Positions 50,426-58,889 of a DNA stretch of 64,000 bases are shown here, piece by piece. Within the stretch, counting starts at the first letter, position 1, and every line of letters begins with the position of its first letter. The notes under the pieces are model-generated. The model saw only the letters and a list, made by a program, of their open reading frames with translations. It made no database searches and was not told where the DNA came from. The position numbers and the translations under genes are program-made. Location of the stretch: the NCBI GenBank assembly GCA_903877385.1, contig CAIRDP010000020.1:209867-273866 (forward strand), written 5' to 3'. Origin of the DNA: an uncultured Bacteroidales bacterium (GTDB taxonomy: Bacteria > Bacteroidota > Bacteroidia > Bacteroidales > FEN-979).

Positions 50426-51646
50426 AAAAACTACAGTTTACTTATCTGCCTCAGTCTTTGCCTGGGACTGTCGGCTGTTGTGCGCGGTCAGGAAGTTTTA
50501 CAATGGAGGGGAGCTGACCGAAGTGGGGCCTATCCCGGGACCAACCTCCTGAAAAGCTGGCCTGTAGCCGGGCCTGTTATGTTGTGGGAGTTTGACGGCC
50601 TGGGTAACGGCTATGGTTCACCGGTGATCACATCAACAAACATTTTCATAAATGGCGAGATTGACACCATCAACTATCTTTTTGCCCTTGATCTTTCTGG
50701 TAAATTTCTCTGGAAAACAGCGATCGGCAGGGAATGGACTCTGAATTATCCCGGCGACCGTACAACACCTACCATCGCAGGCGGGCTAATCTATGTGGCT
50801 GCCGGCCTTGGAACCCTTGCCTGTATTGAGATGCAGACCGGGAAGACCAGGTGGTCGGTGGATCTGATCAAAGACCTTCATGGCAGGCTGAATCATTTTG
50901 GCCTGGCCGAATCGGTGCTGGTTGAAGGTGATAAGGTATTTTGCATGCCGGGCGGGCTTGATACGAATGTTGTTGCCCTGGACCGCCTCAGCGGGAAGAT
51001 AGCCTGGATTTGCAAGGGATTGAGCCAGATCCCTGCCTATTGCTCTCCCCAGATTGTAAGGCTTCAGCAAAGAAGCATAATGGTAACTTTCTCCAGGAAC
51101 GCCTTGCTGGGCATCGACATCAAAGACGGAACGCTCTTGTGGTCGCATAAACAGGATGGAGAAGGCGATGTGCACGTAAACACACCCATGTTTGAAAATG
51201 GTTTTTTGTACTATATCACCGGGGACGGGAACGGCTCGGTAAAACTTAAGCTCAACGATGATGGCAGCGGGATCACCGAAGTCTGGAGAAACCAGGCCTG
51301 CGACAACACCATGGGCGGGTTCATCAAGATCAATGATTACCTCTACACCGCGAGTTACGGGAACCGTTGCTGGTACTCTGAGGAAACAAATACGGGAAAG
51401 ATCATGGATTCACTGAAGTTCGACAAGGGGGTCACGAACTATGCCGACGGGATGCTGTACCTTTACAATGAGAAAGGTCAGCTGGGGCTGGTAAGACCCG
51501 AGGGTCCGAAGATGGAACTCGTAAGCTCGTTTAAAATCAGCAGGGGAAGCAAGGCGCATTATGCCCACCCGGTTATCAACAAGGGAATACTATATGTAAG
51601 GCATGGGAAATCGCTGCTTGCCTATGATATTAACAGGAAAGACTAA
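50423..51646 (+). CDS. Exported PQQ-type beta-propeller protein
   Basis: A 407-residue exported protein (signal peptide 1-22, VVRGQ) with repeated PQQ-like blades (LFALDLSGKFLWKTAIG, CIEMQTGKTRWSVDL, VVALDRLSGKIAWICKG, GIDIKDGTLLWSHKQ). It has no PQQ-enzyme active-site loop, so it is a BamB/YncE-like binding or scaffold propeller rather than a dehydrogenase. Its expression is likely controlled through the inverted repeat on its start codon. A LolA-like gene follows 21 bases later, and the pair may work together at the outer membrane. Confidence 0.82.
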   Translation: MKNYSLLICLSLCLGLSAVVRGQEVLQWRGADRSGAYPGTNLLKSWPVAGPVMLWEFDGLGNGYGSPVITSTNIFINGEIDTINYLFALDLSGKFLWKTAIGREWTLNYPGDRTTPTIAGGLIYVAAGLGTLACIEMQTGKTRWSVDLIKDLHGRLNHFGLAESVLVEGDKVFCMPGGLDTNVVALDRLSGKIAWICKGLSQIPAYCSPQIVRLQQRSIMVTFSRNALLGIDIKDGTLLWSHKQDGEGDVHVNTPMFENGFLYYITGDGNGSVKLKLNDDGSGITEVWRNQACDNTMGGFIKINDYLYTASYGNRCWYSEETNTGKIMDSLKFDKGVTNYADGMLYLYNEKGQLGLVRPEGPKMELVSSFKISRGSKAHYAHPVINKGILYVRHGKSLLAYDINRKD

Positions 51647-51667
51647 CACCCGTATAATTGCCCACCT

Positions 51668-52387
51668 ATGAGAAAGCTATTCACTCTGCTTGGCTTGCTG
51701 TTCATTCTGCCATCCGCAGTCAAAACACAGGAGTTAAAACTTGAAGAGGTTTTGTCAAACTATTATAAAGCAAGCGCTTTTGACAAATTCCAGAAGGTAA
51801 TTACCGTTGTCTCGGCCGGTACCCTGGTGCAGCAGGACCGTATGCCTATAAAGACCATCAGGCTGAGACCCGATAAATTCCTCCAGGTTTATGATGTTGC
51901 CGATATTACCTGTTATTCGGCTTATGACGGCACAACAGCCTGGATGCAGGTTCCGTATACCGGTAACCCGAGGCCGCAGCCGATGACCGAAGACCAGGCG
52001 AAAGACGTAAAGGTGAAGGCCGATTTTGACGGATTGCTGTACAACTGGAAAGACAAGGTGCAGATGATGGAGCTCGCAGGCAATGACACTATTGACAATG
52101 CTTTGGCATACAGGATCAAAGTCGTGCGAAAGGATGGAGGAATTGAATTTTATTCCATTGGCAAGGGTAGTTTTTTGTTGCTGAAAAGGCAGTATACGCG
52201 GATTGTCAGGGGCAAGGAGATGAAAATGGAAGTGTTCTACCGGGCTTATAAAAATGTGGAAGGCATTCCCTTTGCCTTTACTGTCGATAACCGCCTGGGC
52301 GGACAGGATTTAAACTCGGTACAGCTTGATTCCATTATACTCAACGGTCCCGTTGATAAAAAGGTGTTTGCCATGCCTTCACGCTGA
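51668..52387 (+). CDS. LolA-like outer-membrane lipoprotein-sorting protein
   Basis: A 239-residue periplasmic protein (signal peptide 1-20). The sequence has the LolA-like half-barrel pattern (TLVQQDRMPIKTIRLRPDKFLQVYD, ATAWMQVPYT, GIEFYSIGKGSFLLLKRQYTRIVRGKEMKMEVFYRAYKNVEGIPFAF). Such proteins carry lipoproteins across the periplasm. It is not the housekeeping LolA by an obvious mark, and Bacteroidota carry several copies; it may instead handle the product of the neighbouring propeller gene. A near-match -7 box (TATAATTG) lies a few bases before the ATG. Confidence 0.75.
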   Translation: MRKLFTLLGLLFILPSAVKTQELKLEEVLSNYYKASAFDKFQKVITVVSAGTLVQQDRMPIKTIRLRPDKFLQVYDVADITCYSAYDGTTAWMQVPYTGNPRPQPMTEDQAKDVKVKADFDGLLYNWKDKVQMMELAGNDTIDNALAYRIKVVRKDGGIEFYSIGKGSFLLLKRQYTRIVRGKEMKMEVFYRAYKNVEGIPFAFTVDNRLGGQDLNSVQLDSIILNGPVDKKVFAMPSR

Positions 52388-52483
52388 TTTCTGCCGGCTA
52401 CCCGATTGCATTAAACCGGAATTAACCCATGAGCCCCGTCCCCCGATTCCTCAACCAACTGAGGGGAATTGAGCGGAAGAGAT

Positions 52484-52491
52484 TAAATTTG
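52484..52491 (+). promoter_or_regulatory. -7 promoter element for the CBM9-glycosidase gene
   Basis: TAAATTTG, an exact -7 match, 33 bases before the ATG at 52525. A CCTCA/TGAGG mini-hairpin lies just upstream (about 52449-52464). Confidence 0.5.
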
Positions 52492-52524
52492 CAGTCAAAC
52501 TGAACAGAAGGGGTTCCCGACTTT

Positions 52525-54369
52525 ATGAATAAATTGCTGACGACTGCTTTACTCATCTTCCTTATCTCTGGTTTTTTTCCTGTTGTATCCATTGCCCAAG
52601 AGGCAGGGCATTATACCTGTTACCGGGCCTCCTCCCCCATCGTAACCGACGGAATTCTTAATGAGCCGGATTGGGCCAGGGCTGAATGGTCTCATGATTT
52701 TGTGGATATCACGGGAGATCCGAAGCTGAAACCAGGTTTGCAGACCAGGATTAAACTCCTGTGGGACGATGAGAACATTTATATAGCCGCTGAGCTTAAA
52801 GAGCCGCATGTGTGGGCAAAGGTCCAAAAGAAGGATGATGTGGTCTTCCAGGATAATGATTTCGAGATTTTTCTTGATCCCGACGGGAATGGTACCAATT
52901 ATTATGAGATAGAGGTCAATGCCCTGGGGACAATCTGGGACCTGATGCTTACCAGGTCGTATAAGAATGGAGGCAAGCCATTATCGGACTGGGACCTGAA
53001 GGGGCTGAAAACGGGGATTCATATCAGGGGTTCCTTCAACGATGCATCCAAACCCGATACTTCCTGGACGGTTGAGATGGCCCTTCCGATTGCCGGGCTG
53101 ATGGAAGGAAAGAAAGCAGGGAGCAAGCCGGCCGAAGGGGTGCAATGGAAGGTGAATTTTTCAAGGGTTGAGTGGCAGATTGATGTTGACAATTCATCCT
53201 GCATTAAAAAGCCAGATCCCCTTACCGGGAAGCCACTGCCCGAGCAAAACTGGGTTTGGTCTCCCATGGGCGAGGTCAATATGCATATTCCTTCGCGCTG
53301 GGGCAGGCTTGAATTCTCATCCGAAGCCGTAAATGCCGAAGCCTTGAAGTTCAAAAACGAGAAACAGAGGCAGGTCTTCCAGGTATGGTTCTGGATGGGG
53401 GCTCATGCCGATTGGACTTCAAAGGAATGGGATTCTGTTCTGAATGGGTTTCAATCGGCCGGGGTTCACGGCATACTAACCCAGGCTGATCCCTCAACAC
53501 TCAGGAAACTCATCCCCATAGCACAAAAACACGGGATCGTTGTGGAGAAGTGGTTCGTAGCCATGATGAATAACGACAAAGACCTGATCAAATCCCATCC
53601 GGAATGGTTTGTAATAAGCCGTGAGGGGAAGTCATGCATAAGCGATCCTGCCTATGTTGGCTACTACCGTTTCCTTTGTCCTTCAAACCCTGAAGTCATC
53701 AAATACATTAAAAAAAGGCTTGATGAATACCTGGATATCGCGGGCCTTGAGGGGATTCATCTTGATTATATCAGGTACCCGGATGTCATTCTCCCAAAGG
53801 CATTGCAGCCTGTGTATGGGATCGTACAGGACAGGGAATACCCGGCTTACGATTATTGCTATTGCAAGGTGTGCAGGGATAATTTCCAATTGCTTACAGG
53901 ACGGGATCCGGTCAGCATGGGACATCCCGAAAATGACACTGCCTGGAGGAATTTCAGGTACAGGCAGCTGAATTCATTTATTCAGGAACTTTCGGTATAC
54001 TGTCATCAGGAAAAGAAAAGTCTTTCGGCAGCGGTATTCCCGGGTCCTTCCCTGTCGAAGCAGCTTGTACGGCAGGAATGGGACCAATGGCCCCTGGATG
54101 CTTTCATGCCTATGCTTTACCGGAATTTCTACTTCGGGAACCTCGACTGGATCAGGGCTGAGACAGCCGAAGGAGTGAAAGCACTTCATGCCGGGAATTT
54201 TCTTTACAGCGGGCTGTATGTTCCTTCCCTTACTCCTCGTGAACTGCGAACGGCAATAAACAAAAGCCTTGAGGGGGGTGCAAACGGCATCTGCCTGTTC
54301 AATTACGAAGCCATGAGCGTAGACCACTGGAAAGCTCTGGAAGAATGCCTGGGAAGCAGCCGGAAATAA
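52525..54369 (+). CDS. Secreted CBM9-like plus GHL10-type glycosidase-like protein
   Basis: A 614-residue exported protein (signal peptide about 1-24). The N-terminal ~240 residues are a CBM9-like carbohydrate-binding domain (DGILNEPDWARAEW, LLWDDENIYIAAELKEPHVWA, DNDFEIFLDPDGNGTNYYEIEVNALGT). The C-terminal ~320 residues resemble the GHL10 barrel, with the conserved strand end HLDYIRYP at 412-419 (D414 a likely catalytic or structural acid). It may bind and trim a polysaccharide. GHL10 members are only loosely characterised, so substrate is open. Confidence 0.75.
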   Translation: MNKLLTTALLIFLISGFFPVVSIAQEAGHYTCYRASSPIVTDGILNEPDWARAEWSHDFVDITGDPKLKPGLQTRIKLLWDDENIYIAAELKEPHVWAKVQKKDDVVFQDNDFEIFLDPDGNGTNYYEIEVNALGTIWDLMLTRSYKNGGKPLSDWDLKGLKTGIHIRGSFNDASKPDTSWTVEMALPIAGLMEGKKAGSKPAEGVQWKVNFSRVEWQIDVDNSSCIKKPDPLTGKPLPEQNWVWSPMGEVNMHIPSRWGRLEFSSEAVNAEALKFKNEKQRQVFQVWFWMGAHADWTSKEWDSVLNGFQSAGVHGILTQADPSTLRKLIPIAQKHGIVVEKWFVAMMNNDKDLIKSHPEWFVISREGKSCISDPAYVGYYRFLCPSNPEVIKYIKKRLDEYLDIAGLEGIHLDYIRYPDVILPKALQPVYGIVQDREYPAYDYCYCKVCRDNFQLLTGRDPVSMGHPENDTAWRNFRYRQLNSFIQELSVYCHQEKKSLSAAVFPGPSLSKQLVRQEWDQWPLDAFMPMLYRNFYFGNLDWIRAETAEGVKALHAGNFLYSGLYVPSLTPRELRTAINKSLEGGANGICLFNYEAMSVDHWKALEECLGSSRK

Positions 54370-54381
54370 ACCCTGGTTTAC

Positions 54382-54915
54382 TCAGGCCCCTTTATCGCCC
54401 ACGAACTGGTCTTCCTTATTCTTGAAAAGCACGTTGAAGGTCGTAAGGCTGCCGTAAACCCTGGTGATATACTGCTGAAGCTCCACTTTTTCCTCATCGG
54501 TAAGGGCGCTGGTGTTGATCTTCTGTTCGAGAACCCGAAGGCGGTCGCGCACCATCACGATTTTATGGAAAAACACCTCTATTGGGACTTCCTTTTCCTT
54601 CAGGCTCTTATCGCCGGGGAACATCACAAGCTTGCCGCCTGACCATTTGCCCCCTATGGGAACCGTTTCCTGCACATCGCTGAACTGCCTGAGCACCCTG
54701 ATAAGGCTTTTTTCCAGCTTTTCATAGGTTGTGAGGTCCGAAGGAGTTTCAACCGCTTCGATGATCTCCAACCCCTCGAAATCCCGGTTGATGATGCGGA
54801 TGCCGATCTCAATGAATGAGATCTCATAGGCATCGGAGCGTATCTGCACAATCACTCCTTTCCCAAACTGTGGGTGCTTGATTCTTGAACCGACTCCCGG
54901 TAATATTTCCGACAT
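54382..54915 (-). CDS. Conserved protein with tudor/CarD-like N-terminal fold
   Basis: A 177-residue cytosolic protein. Residues 5-30 (LPGVGSRIKHPQFGKGVIVQIRSDAYEISF) resemble the small beta-barrel found in CarD-like and some helicase-associated proteins. The rest is helical, with VVMVRDRLRVLEQKI and DEEKVELQQYI helices. Function unknown; RNA-polymerase or nucleic-acid contact is possible by analogy only. A -7 box TATTTTTG (minus strand, 54963-54970) precedes it by about 45 bases. It ends 12 bases from the convergent CBM9-glycosidase gene, and its start faces the integration site. Confidence 0.5.
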   Translation of the reverse strand: MSEILPGVGSRIKHPQFGKGVIVQIRSDAYEISFIEIGIRIINRDFEGLEIIEAVETPSDLTTYEKLEKSLIRVLRQFSDVQETVPIGGKWSGGKLVMFPGDKSLKEKEVPIEVFFHKIVMVRDRLRVLEQKINTSALTDEEKVELQQYITRVYGSLTTFNVLFKNKEDQFVGDKGA

Positions 54916-54962
54916 AACTACTGTTTTAAGATGAAATATTCCTGCTTTGACTAATCTTACAG

Positions 54963-54970
54963 CAAAAATA
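54963..54970 (-). promoter_or_regulatory. -7 promoter element for the CarD-like gene
   Basis: TATTTTTG on the minus strand, exact -7 match, no -33 box at 19-21 bases. Confidence 0.4.
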
Positions 54971-55011
54971 AAACTTCGTTGATTGCTGCCGATTTTATTT
55001 AGAAGGTTTTG

Positions 55012-55046
55012 AAAAAAGCCTTGTAAATGTTTAATTTACAAGGCTT
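55012..55046 (-). terminator. Strong intrinsic terminator next to the integration site
   Basis: Perfect 13-bp stem (AAGCCTTGTAAAT with ATTTACAAGGCTT, 5-base loop) followed on the minus strand by six Ts. It would stop a minus-strand transcript coming from 55060 onward, that is, a gene now broken by the insertion. Confidence 0.85.
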
Positions 55047-55061
55047 AACATTATTTTTGCG

Positions 55062-55076
55062 TGACCCCGAAAGGAT
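55062..55076 (-). other. Candidate attL: 3' end of a disrupted tRNA gene
   Basis: On the minus strand ATCCTTTCGGGGTCA reads as the end of a T-loop (AT), a T-stem strand (CCTTT), a 7-base acceptor strand (CGGGGTC) and discriminator A, followed by the terminator. The T-loop upstream part is not tRNA-like, so homology stops in the T-arm, the usual crossover point of tyrosine integrases. The integrase gene lies 173 bases away. The predicted intact tRNA would begin GACCCCG. The rest of the 54916-55248 gap holds this site, the terminator and two promoter elements; I see nothing else in it. Confidence 0.55.
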
Positions 55077-55190
55077 CATATATGGCATTTTGAGAATCAA
55101 GTCAATACGTTTGTAATGCCCGTCATTGCTACATAATATTAAATCATTTTTACAGACGTTTACCGGTGGTTAACCGCTTTTACTGACATA

Positions 55191-55222
55191 TTTGTACAAG
55201 AAGTTGACAGTTCGTATCTTTG
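55191..55222 (+). promoter_or_regulatory. Consensus promoter of the integrase gene
   Basis: TTTG (55191-55194), a 20-base spacer, TATCTTTG (55215-55222): both exact. A start codon at 55192 would lie inside the promoter, so translation must begin at 55249. Confidence 0.8.
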
Positions 55223-55248
55223 AACTGACAAAAACAATAGTTCAAATT

Positions 55249-56445
55249 ATGGCATCAGTAATCTTCTATCCAGACAAAGAAAAAAACGGGAAAGCTCTTT
55301 TACTTATCTCCTTCACCTTTAATCATAAGCGTTTGAGGCTCTCGTCCGGAGTTCATGTCACTGTAAGCAAGTGGGATCAGGAAGCTCAGAAAGTAAAACC
55401 GGTAAAAGAATTCGTTGAAGAAAATAAAAGGCTTCGTGAAACTGTCAACTTTTTTCTTGATAAATATGATGCACTTTTCCCCAAAGGAATTAAGCTATCT
55501 GAAGAAGAAGTCAGCAGAAAAGCATCAGAAATGAATGACGCTTTCAAGGTGTTTACCGGAAGGAAAAAGGCAAGCATTGTACAAAAAATAACTCTCTACA
55601 CCTATTTCGATATTTTCAAGGAACGGTATAAGAATAAGATCAGCAAAGAACATTTGGACCACTATAGTGGTCTTAAGAACCATCTTGAAGAGTTTGAGAA
55701 AAAGAATTCATTCCGGATCGACTTTGATACCATCGGAAAAGACTTTTATATCCAATTTACCGATTATTTGAAGGCAAAAAGCTATAAGCCAAACACCATT
55801 GGAAGCCACATTAAGCGGATCAAACGATTGATGAATGAAGCGAATCAGGATAACCTTACTTCAAACCGTGATCACCAGAAAAGGGATTTCAAAGTCCTTA
55901 AAGAGGATGCAGATACAATTTTCCTGAATGAGACTGAAATCAGAACGCTTTATGAGATGCCCATCGAGTTTCCGGGATACAGGAGAATCCGTGACATTTT
56001 TGTCCTGAACTGTTATACCGGGCTTCGGCATTCTGACTGGTCAAAAGTTTTAAAGGAAAAAATACAAGACGGAAAATTATTTATCAAAACGCAAAAAACA
56101 AATGAACCAGTCATCATTCCGGTAAAACCACTGGTGTTGGAAATTTTGGAAAAATACGACACCATCTACATCCCATCCAATCAAAAGACGAATGATTCTT
56201 TAAGATGGATAGGTCAGAAAGCTCATGAGAAAAAACTTGGTACCGGTAATTTTCAAAAATGGCTTGAAATCAGAACCCATACAGCTAGGAGATCCTTCGC
56301 TACCAATGCTTACCTGGCGGGAATTCCAATGCGCGATATTATGCAAATCACCGGTCACAGGACAACAGGTTCATTTCTTACCTATATAAGGGTCACAAAG
56401 ATTGAAACCGCTGAAAAACTTAAAGATCACCCCTTCTTCAGCTAG
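55249..56445 (+). CDS. Phage-type tyrosine recombinase (integrase)
   Basis: A 398-residue site-specific recombinase. It has an arm-binding N-terminal domain (YPDKEKNGKALLLISFTFNHKRLRLSSG), a SAM-like core-binding domain (about 110-200), and a catalytic domain with the R in YTGLRHSDW, the HTARR motif, GHRT and the final tyrosine in TYIRV. The start at 55249 (MASVIF) is set by the promoter. This kind of Bacteroidota integrase drives phages and conjugative elements; the neighbouring tail genes favour a phage. It sits at the left edge, next to the candidate attL, as expected. Confidence 0.93.
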   Translation: MASVIFYPDKEKNGKALLLISFTFNHKRLRLSSGVHVTVSKWDQEAQKVKPVKEFVEENKRLRETVNFFLDKYDALFPKGIKLSEEEVSRKASEMNDAFKVFTGRKKASIVQKITLYTYFDIFKERYKNKISKEHLDHYSGLKNHLEEFEKKNSFRIDFDTIGKDFYIQFTDYLKAKSYKPNTIGSHIKRIKRLMNEANQDNLTSNRDHQKRDFKVLKEDADTIFLNETEIRTLYEMPIEFPGYRRIRDIFVLNCYTGLRHSDWSKVLKEKIQDGKLFIKTQKTNEPVIIPVKPLVLEILEKYDTIYIPSNQKTNDSLRWIGQKAHEKKLGTGNFQKWLEIRTHTARRSFATNAYLAGIPMRDIMQITGHRTTGSFLTYIRVTKIETAEKLKDHPFFS

Positions 56446-56456
56446 GGAAATTATTA

Positions 56457-57029
56457 TTAATTTGGTATTTTAAGATTATCAACCAGCCTTGGCGCTGAAT
56501 TCTGAAGTCTCCCCTGGGCGTTCAGGACATATCCCATATTTTCCAGGGATCCCACAGCTCCATCGATGCCCAGGACCTGCTTGGTCAAAGAAATCTTGAA
56601 ATAATCTTCTTCTGCCGCTTCAAACTCCGCCCTGGTGGGATGCGGAAGCTTTTGCCAAAAGGAATATAGCAGTTCCACTTCATGAATTGCATCAATGAGA
56701 AGCTTTTCATTATCCCGTTGCTGAGAAATCTTCTGCTCATAATCAATCTCCATCCTTCTTCGGGTAAACTTATCGGTGGCCGGATCACCAATCTTTTCCT
56801 GCAATTCATCAAGGTCCACCTTGAATTTCAATTGATTGTAATACGCTTCATTCAGCGTTAATATTTTATCTCGCAATGAAAGACAGACTGCGCGGAATGC
56901 ACGCTGCGGAGTTTGGGCACCGTTTACAATGAAATTGGCAATCTGAAAATCGGAATTGCCGAAAGGAATACTTAAAAATGAATCCTGGATCTCGCTTAAA
57001 AGAGTTTTGAACTTTGTTAAATCTTGCAT
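56457..57029 (-). CDS. Phage structural or hypothetical protein, helical
   Basis: A 190-residue, mostly helical protein with coiled-coil-like runs (VDLDELQEKIGDPATDKFTRRRMEIDYEQKISQQRDNEKLLIDAIHEVELL). Its family is not recognised. It is the last gene of the minus-strand tail module and ends 11 bases from the convergent integrase. The end (GYVLNAQGRLQNSAPRLVDNL) has a small beta-rich look. A tail-fibre assembly chaperone or structural role is possible only by position. Confidence 0.5.
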   Translation of the reverse strand: MQDLTKFKTLLSEIQDSFLSIPFGNSDFQIANFIVNGAQTPQRAFRAVCLSLRDKILTLNEAYYNQLKFKVDLDELQEKIGDPATDKFTRRRMEIDYEQKISQQRDNEKLLIDAIHEVELLYSFWQKLPHPTRAEFEAAEEDYFKISLTKQVLGIDGAVGSLENMGYVLNAQGRLQNSAPRLVDNLKIPN

Positions 57030-57051
57030 AAGTTTTAAGTTTTGGTTGTTG

Positions 57052-58059
57052 TTATTTAATTCCTGTCCAATAATTTAGAGCAATGGAATAAGCCATTGAT
57101 TGATAAACATTTTGACCAATTCCATAAACAGTTTCATTGGAAAACGCAAATGCCGAAATACCATTGGTATAATTTCCACCCATCCAATAGCCTTTTGTAA
57201 GTGAGCTTCCGCTTCCCTGGCCATATAATCCACCTGTTGCAGTAAGCAGTGCAACGGTTTCGGCTGAAAAGTTCAAAGCATCAATTCGGCTATTGGTCGG
57301 GCTTCCCCCATTCCAATATCCCTTATTGGACGAAAACACGCTTCCTGCACAATACCTTGCCATTGTAAGGACTGCCGAAAGGTTGAACAAGGTATCACTG
57401 GCAAATGTTACCCCTTCAATATTATTGGTTGCCCCACCGGTTGTATATCCCCCACTCTCATATCCCCTGGTACTGCTGTGAACTCCGTTTGAATGGCTCT
57501 TGCCGATACTCAATGTTCCGGATATATTGGCCACATATTCCCCTGCAAAGGTCATTCCGCGGACCACATTCATCCTGTTTGCTCCATCATAACCGCCCAT
57601 GGCATACCCTTTATACACTGAACTCGCCCCTGCGGCGGTCCAGGTATTTGTTGGCAATGTTGCTGATATATTTGAACAGGTTTCCGTGGAATACTGAAGC
57701 CGGTCAATGGCATTGATCAGTACATTTCCGCTGATCTGGCCACCCATCAAATACCCGTAATTGCTGTTATAAGCCGGTGCCATGTACTGCCTTCCGGAAG
57801 ACAGGGTTGCGCTGATAGTGGAAATCGTTTCCGTTGAAAAAACAAGCCTTTGAATGACATTCAGCCAGGATGGAGAATTATAATAGCCACCGCAATTATA
57901 CGTATTGACCGGTGAAGGACCGGATGCCGCCCAGGCATCCTTCCATACGGATGATACTTGAACCTTCAGGGCATTCACTGTTTTCCATTGGCCGCCTACA
58001 AATACCTGAATGGATGAAACAGACCGCCAGTATCCACCGACATAAATCTGTACTGCCAT
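57052..58059 (-). CDS. Phage Kelch-like beta-propeller protein (probable fibre or receptor-binding protein)
   Basis: A 335-residue protein. The first ~45 residues are three tandem copies of a short VxVGGxWKxV unit (IYVGGYWRSV, VFVGGQWKTV, VQVSSVWKDA). Then about six 45-48-residue blades follow, each with an NISATLS-like start, a KGYxMGGY glycine-glycine core and an xIDRLxFSTET end; these are Kelch-like. Such a propeller at a tail module's end is a plausible host-receptor or carbohydrate-binding head. It is separated from the 255-residue fibre gene by three bases and from the 190-residue gene by 22. Confidence 0.65.
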   Translation of the reverse strand: MAVQIYVGGYWRSVSSIQVFVGGQWKTVNALKVQVSSVWKDAWAASGPSPVNTYNCGGYYNSPSWLNVIQRLVFSTETISTISATLSSGRQYMAPAYNSNYGYLMGGQISGNVLINAIDRLQYSTETCSNISATLPTNTWTAAGASSVYKGYAMGGYDGANRMNVVRGMTFAGEYVANISGTLSIGKSHSNGVHSSTRGYESGGYTTGGATNNIEGVTFASDTLFNLSAVLTMARYCAGSVFSSNKGYWNGGSPTNSRIDALNFSAETVALLTATGGLYGQGSGSSLTKGYWMGGNYTNGISAFAFSNETVYGIGQNVYQSMAYSIALNYWTGIK

Positions 58060-58062
58060 GAT

Positions 58063-58830
58063 TTATGAATATTGAATGTAAACACAACCTTCACAGGGAT
58101 TAGAAGGCGGTGTTGCCGATGTTCCATAAGCTACATTTACAATTTCCCAATTGGTAGCCGTTCCATGGGCATAAGCAACCAGAGCGCCGGACATGGATGC
58201 CCCTGCCCTATTCACCTTGGCATCCAGGGATGTTTGAAGATTCGTAACATCTGATATTGCGTGTGAATGGCTTGCGGATGCTTTTCCATCAAGAGTTGAT
58301 TGCAAAGCTGTAATATCGGAAATCACATGGCCATGCCCCTTGTCAGATTTTACATCAATGGCACTTTGAAGTCCGGAAACATCCCCGATCACATGGGCAT
58401 GAGAATAAGCAGCCTTGGAATCAAGTGAATTTTGAAGGCCTGAAACATCGGAAATCGAATGACCATGATAATAAGATGCCTTGGCATCAAGGGCCGATTG
58501 CAATCCGGTGATATCGGATATCGGATGGGTGTGATTGGCCAGAGCCAACTCCCCTTCCCAATCGAGGATGTCACTTAAATAATGAGTATGCCCATAAGGC
58601 GTTTTGTTATCCAGGGCATTCTGCAGGCCGGTAATATCGGATATCAAGTGAAGGTGACTTGCAAGACCGCATGGAATCCAGGTGGATCCTGCATACACAT
58701 AAATCATCTGCTTACCTGTATCATAATAATACTGCCCTTCAAGGGGTGAAGATGGTGAAGTTGCAGACTTATGGGCCACGGCATTAAGCAATTGATTCTG
58801 CAAAAAATCGGTATTCCCTCTTACTCGCAT
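58063..58830 (-). CDS. Phage tail-fibre protein with tandem HxHxISDITGLQxALDxK repeats
   Basis: A 255-residue fibre-like protein. Residues 1-55 (NQLLNAVAHKSATSPSSPLEGQYYYDTGKQ to GSTWIPCG) form an N-terminal anchor shared with the next fibre gene. Seven ~21-24-residue units follow with H-x-H, IS/IG-D, a hydrophobic GLQ-x-ALD-x-K heptad-like run, typical of trimeric phage fibres and long enough for a rod. The C-terminal part (NWEIVNVAYGTSATPPSNPCEGCVYIQYS) may be the tip. It lies just before the Kelch-like gene. Confidence 0.75.
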   Translation of the reverse strand: MRVRGNTDFLQNQLLNAVAHKSATSPSSPLEGQYYYDTGKQMIYVYAGSTWIPCGLASHLHLISDITGLQNALDNKTPYGHTHYLSDILDWEGELALANHTHPISDITGLQSALDAKASYYHGHSISDVSGLQNSLDSKAAYSHAHVIGDVSGLQSAIDVKSDKGHGHVISDITALQSTLDGKASASHSHAISDVTNLQTSLDAKVNRAGASMSGALVAYAHGTATNWEIVNVAYGTSATPPSNPCEGCVYIQYS

Positions 58831-58889
58831 TGCTTGGATTTATAGAGCAAGGCTGATCCTTTCGGACCAACCTTGCTGAAGTTTTACAA

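Noticed and set aside
55192..55251. An earlier start for the integrase at 55192
   Set aside because: It would lie inside the -33 to -7 promoter region; the ATG at 55249 is downstream of it and begins a normal recombinase N-terminus.
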